The notes beneath the pieces were generated by a model. It was not told the origin of the DNA. It saw only the letters and a list, made by a program, of their open reading frames with translations, and did no database searches. The position numbers and the translations under genes are program-made. Shown one piece after another: positions 15,830 through 20,458 of a DNA stretch of 20,458 nucleotides; the stretch's first letter is position 1; the number at the start of each line of letters is the position of its first letter. Where the stretch lies: the NCBI GenBank assembly GCA_029776125.1, contig JARVJS010000164.1, positions 1-20,458 on the forward strand, written 5' to 3'. The DNA comes from Nitrososphaeria archaeon (lineage in GTDB: Archaea > Thermoproteota > Nitrososphaeria > JACIWG01).

Positions 15830-16975
15830 TTACCTTTTTCTAAAGCCAAGCTTTTTCAAAGTACCCTCTAAAGCCACCGCAGTACGCTTAACAAACTCTT
15901 TATTTGCGGTATAACCCATATGGCCGACCCTAATTATCTTTTCAGATAACTCATCCATTCCACCAGCAACGAGGATAGAATAGTCTTCTCTCATAACCTG
16001 CCTTATCTGCTTACCCACTGTACCTTCAGGCACCTTAAAAGCGGTAACAGTTGGAGAGGCAAGAGCTTCTTCTGGAAAGAGTTCAAGACCGATTTCCATG
16101 CCAAGTTTCCTCATTTCGGAAGCCGCTTCCTCATGCCTCCTAAACCTATTTTCTAGTCCCTCATCAACAATTATTTTAAGGGACTCATTTAATGCTAAAA
16201 TCAAGTGCGTTGGAGGAATAACTGGAAAACTTCTCCTTCCACGCAAAAGCAGTCCACCACGCTCTTTTTTCACCCACAACTGCTTCCATCTTAACAGATC
16301 TAGTGTAAAACTTTTTATCACACTTCTTTTAAGGATCTTATCCCAAGCCTTTTGACTTACACTCACAATCGATACACCAGCCAAACCACCCAAAGCCTTT
16401 TGAGCGCCAGTAATACAAACATCAATGTTCCACCTGTCCACTGGAACATTTGCACCGCCCATTGAAGAGATTGTGTCAACCATGAAGAGTTTGCCTAACT
16501 TTTTTGCCAGACACCCTAGCGCTTCAACTTCCCTACTGTATATTGCTGCTGTAGAAGTTTCATTATGCACCATCACAATGGTTGTAATCTTCTCATCTTC
16601 TTCCAAAACTTTTTTAACATACTCTAAATCTATACGTCCACCTTTTGGAAAAGATAATGTTAGAACATCAGCACCATAAACCTTTAAAATTTCAATAAAC
16701 CAGTTTCCAAAAGTTCCACATGTGATAGCCAGAACCCTTTCACCCCTTTCTACAAAAGAAAGTGATGCACACTCTATGCCAGTACGTCCAGAACCAGGCA
16801 ACATTATAATATCATTTTCTGTCTGAAAAACACTTCTAAGAAGGTCTTCTGTTTCATCATATAATGTGATAAAATCTTGATCATAGTGGTAAATGGAAGG
16901 TCTAATCATCGCCCTAATAACACGTGGATCAACTTCAGTTGGACCAGGCGTCATTAAAAGTAATTTTTCATCCAT
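15830..16975 (-). CDS. Class V aminotransferase (alanine/serine-glyoxylate or serine-pyruvate type)
   Basis: A 381-residue PLP-dependent aminotransferase of the AGXT/PucG group. It starts with LLLMTPGPTEVDPRV. The PLP site is formed by PGSGRTG (60-66), VHNETSTA (136-143), VDTISSMGG (166-174) and the Schiff-base lysine Lys193 in GAQKALGG. The C-terminal RVGHMGYTAN holds the substrate-carboxylate arginine. The group moves amino groups from serine, alanine or ureidoglycine to glyoxylate or pyruvate; the exact pair is unclear. ATG 16975 appears leaderless, with a TATA box 27 bases upstream. It is co-transcribed with the downstream threonine-synthase-like gene and is clearly related to the protein at 18706. 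Confidence 0.88.
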   Translation of the reverse strand: MDEKLLLMTPGPTEVDPRVIRAMIRPSIYHYDQDFITLYDETEDLLRSVFQTENDIIMLPGSGRTGIECASLSFVERGERVLAITCGTFGNWFIEILKVYGADVLTLSFPKGGRIDLEYVKKVLEEDEKITTIVMVHNETSTAAIYSREVEALGCLAKKLGKLFMVDTISSMGGANVPVDRWNIDVCITGAQKALGGLAGVSIVSVSQKAWDKILKRSVIKSFTLDLLRWKQLWVKKERGGLLLRGRRSFPVIPPTHLILALNESLKIIVDEGLENRFRRHEEAASEMRKLGMEIGLELFPEEALASPTVTAFKVPEGTVGKQIRQVMREDYSILVAGGMDELSEKIIRVGHMGYTANKEFVKRTAVALEGTLKKLGFRKR

Positions 16976-16997
16976 ATACTTGGGGTTTAGCTGAAAC

Positions 16998-17007
16998 TAT
17001 TTATACA
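16998..17007 (-). promoter_or_regulatory. Probable TATA box of the aminotransferase/threonine-synthase-like unit
   Basis: GTATAAATAG on the minus strand is centred 27 bases before ATG 16975, the spacing expected for a leaderless archaeal transcript. No ribosome binding site precedes the ATG. Confidence 0.5.
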
Positions 17008-17028
17008 TTTATTAAGACTTAGGGAGGA

Positions 17029-18552
17029 CTAAACCCTATATCTTCTAAGATTAGAAAAAACATTCTTGAGTCTCGCATACGATTCCCTATAAATTTGATA
17101 AATTTCATCATAAACTTTTTCAAGCATCATATCGGAAACTTCTTTACCAACAGACTTAACAACCACATCCTTCGCCTGCCTAAAATCTTTAAAAAACCCG
17201 ATAGATTTGAGGAAAAGCATTACATTACCTAAAGCTGCACAGTCAATAGGATTCTCTAGAAGCAGACCATCAACCTTAAGGTTAGATACAATAATCTTTC
17301 TCAACAACGTATTCTGCGCACCACCACCACAAAAAGCCAAGTAGCTTATTCCAATACCCATATCCTTAACATAAACCTCGTAATTTTCCCTGAGAGCGAA
17401 GCCAATACCTTCTAAAATAGCCCTATACATATGTTCTATACCATGATTTATGTCCAAGCCTATAAATGCAGCCCTCGCCAAAGGATCCATAAGAGGACAC
17501 CTTTCCCCAATAATATAAGGAAGATAGATTAGGCCACTAGAACCTGGTGAAATGCTAGCACACTTTTCATTCAAAAAATCAATTGGATTAGAATAACGCT
17601 TTACTCCTAAATTTTTGCCAAACTTATCAAAGAACCAGCCTATAGAATACCCGGACAATGTTGTAGCCGAAGAATACCATTGATTTTTAAGCACATGACA
17701 TCTTACTGGAACCCTACATTTAGGGTCCAGCCTAAGCTCCTCTAAAGTTAAATCAACTTCAGGTGCTGTACCAATATAGATGTCGCCAGAAGCATCAGAT
17801 ATTGCACCAGCACCATACAATGTTGCGGCACAATCGCCTGCACCAACAGTAACCGGAACGCGTTTGATTCCAAGCTCTTCTGCAATATCCCCCCTTAGTT
17901 CGCCAACAATTTCCGTCGACTCCTTAACATCAACCATCTTATCAGCTTCAACGCCTGTTTCTTTAAGAACTTCGTTAATCCATTCCTTTTTCCTAATATC
18001 ATAGGCCATTGTTGCTGAGGCATCACTATAGTCTGTGAAAGGTTCACATTCGTCAATAAGGTTTTCTACAACAAAATCCTTGTGAAAGATAAACTTTTTT
18101 GTCCTTTCATAAACTTTATTCATGTTCCTTTTAATCCACATCATCTTTAATAATGTTGGAACTGGAGTCAAGGGATTACCAGTTCTTTCATATAAAAATG
18201 ATTCACCAAACCTTTCCCTAACAATCTCAGTCTCATCTAAAGCTCTCATGTCAGAATACATTGGAACTCTATCCAAGGACGCAACACCCCACCTTTCTAT
18301 TGGAACAAGAGTGCCGACAGTTGCGTCAACACAAAGACCAGCAACATCCCTCCTCAAACCACTATTCCTACATAAGACCTTAAGACATTCTATGGAAGCA
18401 GTAACCCAATCGATAGGATTCTGTTCAACAAAGTTGCCTGGACCAAAATAGGTTTTATAACCAACCTTCGCTGAAGAAAGGATCTTTCCATCCGAACTAA
18501 TCATGTAGCCCTTACAACCACTTGTTCCAAGATCCAAAGATAATATTATCAA
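17029..18552 (-). CDS. FGGY-family carbohydrate kinase (xylulokinase-like)
   Basis: About 507 residues with the two actin-like halves of sugar kinases. The N-terminal phosphate motif is SLDLGTSGCKG, followed by VEQNPIDW and an MYSDMRA segment in the sugar site. DYSDASATMAYD resembles xylulokinases. The catalytic Asp is in VTVGAGDCAA, and the C-terminal adenosine motif is FCGGGAQNTLLR. It phosphorylates a sugar or polyol with ATP; which one is not clear. Longer in-frame starts exist (ATG 18579 and beyond), but a TATA-like box covers that ATG. I therefore chose TTG 18552, which puts the phosphate motif at its usual place. It diverges from the second aminotransferase across 153 bases. Confidence 0.87.
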   Translation of the reverse strand: MIILSLDLGTSGCKGYMISSDGKILSSAKVGYKTYFGPGNFVEQNPIDWVTASIECLKVLCRNSGLRRDVAGLCVDATVGTLVPIERWGVASLDRVPMYSDMRALDETEIVRERFGESFLYERTGNPLTPVPTLLKMMWIKRNMNKVYERTKKFIFHKDFVVENLIDECEPFTDYSDASATMAYDIRKKEWINEVLKETGVEADKMVDVKESTEIVGELRGDIAEELGIKRVPVTVGAGDCAATLYGAGAISDASGDIYIGTAPEVDLTLEELRLDPKCRVPVRCHVLKNQWYSSATTLSGYSIGWFFDKFGKNLGVKRYSNPIDFLNEKCASISPGSSGLIYLPYIIGERCPLMDPLARAAFIGLDINHGIEHMYRAILEGIGFALRENYEVYVKDMGIGISYLAFCGGGAQNTLLRKIIVSNLKVDGLLLENPIDCAALGNVMLFLKSIGFFKDFRQAKDVVVKSVGKEVSDMMLEKVYDEIYQIYRESYARLKNVFSNLRRYRV

Positions 18553-18578
18553 GCGACTACAGTATACAGGTGAAAGCA

Positions 18579-18590
18579 TTATATATTTTA
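18579..18590 (-). promoter_or_regulatory. Probable TATA box of the FGGY kinase gene
   Basis: AAAATATATAAT on the minus strand predicts transcription from about 18559, a few bases before TTG 18552. It overlaps the ATG at 18579, which argues against that ATG as the start. Confidence 0.45.
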
Positions 18591-18674
18591 CCAAAATTAA
18601 CGATAACAGTTTAAAACAGCCAATAGAATATATTTTTAGGAAAAGGAGAAGATTAGATTAAATTTTTAAAAACC

Positions 18675-18683
18675 TTATATAAT
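18675..18683 (+). promoter_or_regulatory. Probable TATA box of the second aminotransferase gene
   Basis: TTATATAAT is centred 27 bases before ATG 18706, consistent with a leaderless start there. The opposite-strand kinase box lies about 90 bases away, so the two divergent genes share one intergenic control region. Confidence 0.5.
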
Positions 18684-18705
18684 TTGGAAATAGCCTAAGA
18701 TGGTA

Positions 18706-19884
18706 ATGAAAAAAATACTGTATATACCAGGACCAAGTGAAGTTGAACCTGAAACATTACTTGAACTTTCAAAACCAGTTATAGCACACTATGGACCAGA
18801 TTGGCATCAACTCTATAATGAGACATGTGAGGTTGCTAAAAAAATCTTTGGCACAGAAGCATATGTCACACTATTACCATTACCGGGAAGCGTATGCTTA
18901 GAAATGTCAGCCTTCAACTTAATAGAAGATTATGGGGAAAAGTTTGTAGCCATAACAAATGGATTTTTTGGAGACAATATGGTAGAAATGCTTTTATCTC
19001 ATGGAGCAAACGTTTTAAAGGTTGAAAGCGAGTGGGGAAAAAATGTTAACCTAGAAAAATTAGAGGAAACTCTTGATGAAAATCCTGAAACAAAAGCAGT
19101 GTATCTAGTGCACAATGAGACCTCAACTGGAGTGTTAAACAATCTGAAAAAGGTTGCAGAAGCTGTTAAGAAGAGAGACAAGCTTCTTGTTGTTGACGCA
19201 ATATCATCGTACGGTGGAGTCGAACTTAATTTCGATCAGCTTGGAATAGATTTTGCTGTAGGCTATGCAAGCAAGTGTATGAGTGGGTTAAATGGTATAT
19301 GCCCAGTCGCTATAAGCAAAAGATTTATTGAAGAAGTTAGAAGACGAAAAACTTCGGTCAAAAGTTATTACTTTAACTTAACAAAATATATAAGACTTTC
19401 ACAAGAATGGGCAAGCATAGGTCACCCTCATCCAACATCAATGCCAACATCTGTAGTTAGAGCATTCTATCATGTCGCAAAAAAGGCATTAGAAGAAGGA
19501 CTGGAGAGAAGGTATCGAAGACACGCTGATATTGCAAAAGCATACAGACAAGCATTAAGGGCGCTTGGACTTAACATTTTGCCCAAAGAAGAAGACGCAT
19601 CACCAACAGTTACAACATTTATCGTACCAGAAAATGTGAATGGAAAAATTCGCTCAGCACTATATAATGACTTTGGTTACATGGTAAGTGGAGGCTTAGG
19701 GAAGCTTGAAAATATGACGTTAAGGGTAGGGCACATGGGCTATACTGCTAATCCAGAATTTCTCATAAAACTTGTCACAGCACTCGAGACAGTGTTAAAA
19801 CGTTTAGGAATAGTTGATAAGAGAATGGATATTTCGGATGAGCTTGCTAAGATACAGGAGAATCTAAGACAATATACAACTTGA
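18706..19884 (+). CDS. Second class V aminotransferase (serine-pyruvate/AGXT-like paralogue)
   Basis: A 392-residue PLP aminotransferase, similar along its length to the protein at 15830-16975. Shared marks are the PGPSEVEP start, VHNETSTG, VDAISSYGG and the near-identical end RVGHMGYTAN; the Schiff-base lysine is Lys190 in GYASKCMSG. It differs at the substrate end, with HPHPTSMPT where the paralogue has IPPTHL, and at the PLP glycine loop (PLPGSVC for PGSGRTG). The two probably act on different amino donors or acceptors. An ATG at 18700 is in frame, but 18706 matches the 27-base TATA spacing seen at other leaderless genes here. It diverges from the FGGY kinase. Confidence 0.87.
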   Translation: MKKILYIPGPSEVEPETLLELSKPVIAHYGPDWHQLYNETCEVAKKIFGTEAYVTLLPLPGSVCLEMSAFNLIEDYGEKFVAITNGFFGDNMVEMLLSHGANVLKVESEWGKNVNLEKLEETLDENPETKAVYLVHNETSTGVLNNLKKVAEAVKKRDKLLVVDAISSYGGVELNFDQLGIDFAVGYASKCMSGLNGICPVAISKRFIEEVRRRKTSVKSYYFNLTKYIRLSQEWASIGHPHPTSMPTSVVRAFYHVAKKALEEGLERRYRRHADIAKAYRQALRALGLNILPKEEDASPTVTTFIVPENVNGKIRSALYNDFGYMVSGGLGKLENMTLRVGHMGYTANPEFLIKLVTALETVLKRLGIVDKRMDISDELAKIQENLRQYTT

Positions 19885-19922
19885 TCAAATACGCATGGGC
19901 TGGTTAAAGGGTAATGTTTTTA

Positions 19923-19934
19923 TTTATATATTTA
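19923..19934 (+). promoter_or_regulatory. Probable TATA box of the Lsm/MAT operon
   Basis: TTTATATATTTA is centred about 34 bases before ATG 19962, implying a leader of about 8 bases; GATGTGA lies directly before the ATG. Confidence 0.4.
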
Positions 19935-19961
19935 GAAGGTAGGATTCGTTTGATGATGTGA

Positions 19962-20207
19962 ATGTCCACCCAACCTAAAAAACCATTAAATGTGCTTCAA
20001 AAGATGCTCGACAAGGAAGTTTTCGTAAGACTCAAGAGCAACGTAGAATATCATGGTAGAATGATAAATGTAGACATTTACATGAACATGATCTTAGATG
20101 ATACAAAAGAATTTTACAATGGACAGCAGACTGCAAGCTATGGCACCGTTATAATAAGGGGAAACAATGTCCTCTTTGTGGGACTAAAGAATAGTACAAA
20201 TGTTTAA
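19962..20207 (+). CDS. Sm-like (Lsm) RNA-binding protein
   Basis: An 81-residue protein with both Sm motifs. Sm1 is at about residues 18-49 (VFVRLKSNVEYHGRMINVD, then MNMILDD) and Sm2 is IIRGNNVLFVG (about residues 64-74). Archaeal Sm proteins form heptameric rings that bind U-rich RNA and act in RNA processing or turnover. The charged N-terminal extension of about 12 residues is common. The next gene starts 14 bases after its stop, so the two are probably co-transcribed. Confidence 0.93.
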   Translation: MSTQPKKPLNVLQKMLDKEVFVRLKSNVEYHGRMINVDIYMNMILDDTKEFYNGQQTASYGTVIIRGNNVLFVGLKNSTNV

Positions 20208-20221
20208 AGAGGGAATGGAAG

Positions 20222-20458
20222 ATGGCAGTGAAACAGTTTATTCATACAGAAGTACTTTCAGGAAAGCCTGTAGCAAAACAGGAGGTTGAGATTGTAGAGA
20301 GAAAGGGACTAGGACACCCTGATACACTTATAGACGGAATATGTGAGTCAGTTTCACTGGCACTATGCGACTACTATGAGAAACAGTTCGGGAAAATATT
20401 ACACCATAATGTTGACAAAGGACTTCTTGTCGGAGGAGAATCTCGGCCAAAATTTGGA
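20222..20458 (+). CDS. mat: S-adenosylmethionine synthetase, archaeal type, 3' end missing
   Basis: The first 79 codons of a gene that runs off the window. IVERKGLGHPDTLIDGICES (about residues 20-39) is the N-terminal signature of archaeal methionine adenosyltransferase, with the ATP-site His in GHPD; HHNVDKGLLVGGESRPKFG follows, as in the archaeal family (about 400 residues in full). It makes S-adenosylmethionine from methionine and ATP. ATG 20222 is preceded by GAGGG at 7-11 bases. Confidence 0.93.
   Translation, partial: MAVKQFIHTEVLSGKPVAKQEVEIVERKGLGHPDTLIDGICESVSLALCDYYEKQFGKILHHNVDKGLLVGGESRPKFG

Noticed and set aside
18579..18594. Upstream in-frame starts for the FGGY kinase
   Set aside because: They lie on or upstream of the likely TATA box and add residues not usual before the phosphate motif.

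Overview
The window looks like a piece of an A+T-rich archaeal chromosome, most likely from Thermoproteota or a related uncultured lineage. I rate the domain call as strong and the phylum as tentative. The domain evidence is an Sm-like (Lsm) protein followed by an archaeal-type methionine adenosyltransferase, a deoxyhypusine-synthase-family enzyme, a free-standing MetRS-beta-like tRNA-binding protein, TATA-like boxes 26-27 bases upstream of apparently leaderless starts, and Tat-type signal sequences on both ABC binding proteins. No rRNA, tRNA, CRISPR array or insertion sequence is visible.

Layout. (1) Bases 1-942 (+): the 3' end of a ketol-acid reductoisomerase (IlvC) homologue with substituted active-site positions. 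(2) 952-3219 (-): an MFS transporter and a deoxyhypusine-synthase-like protein. (3) 3312-8169 (-): a complete BMP-family ABC importer in the order ATPase, permease, permease, binding protein. Its upstream region carries a 121-base segment with complementary ends followed by T6. (4) 8435-9756 (+): a MetRS-beta-like protein and a bacterial-type 6-phosphofructokinase. (5) 9809-14474: a branched-chain-amino-acid-type (Liv) importer. LivK, LivG, LivH and LivM are on the minus strand, while the second ATPase, LivF, is on the plus strand and converges on livM. (6) 14603-19884: a threonine-synthase-like PLP enzyme, a class V aminotransferase and an FGGY kinase on the minus strand, diverging from a second class V aminotransferase on the plus strand. 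(7) 19962-20458 (+): an Sm-like protein and the 5' end of methionine adenosyltransferase.

How they may work together. Two complete ABC importers sit beside a set of amino-acid and carbohydrate enzymes (two aminotransferases, a threonine-synthase-like enzyme, a sugar kinase and a phosphofructokinase). This suggests a region for uptake and catabolism of nitrogenous organic compounds. The substrates cannot be read from the sequence.

The least ordinary items are the IlvC homologue lacking the usual catalytic His, the deoxyhypusine-synthase-like protein lacking spermidine-site residues, the 121-base hairpin-ended element ahead of the BMP importer, and the aminotransferase/kinase/threonine-synthase-like cluster.

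Genes are tightly packed and no gene-free stretch exceeds 300 bases. Many starts are TTG or GTG. Genes inside operons tend to have GGAGG/GGTGA-type ribosome binding sites, while the first genes of transcription units look leaderless or nearly so.
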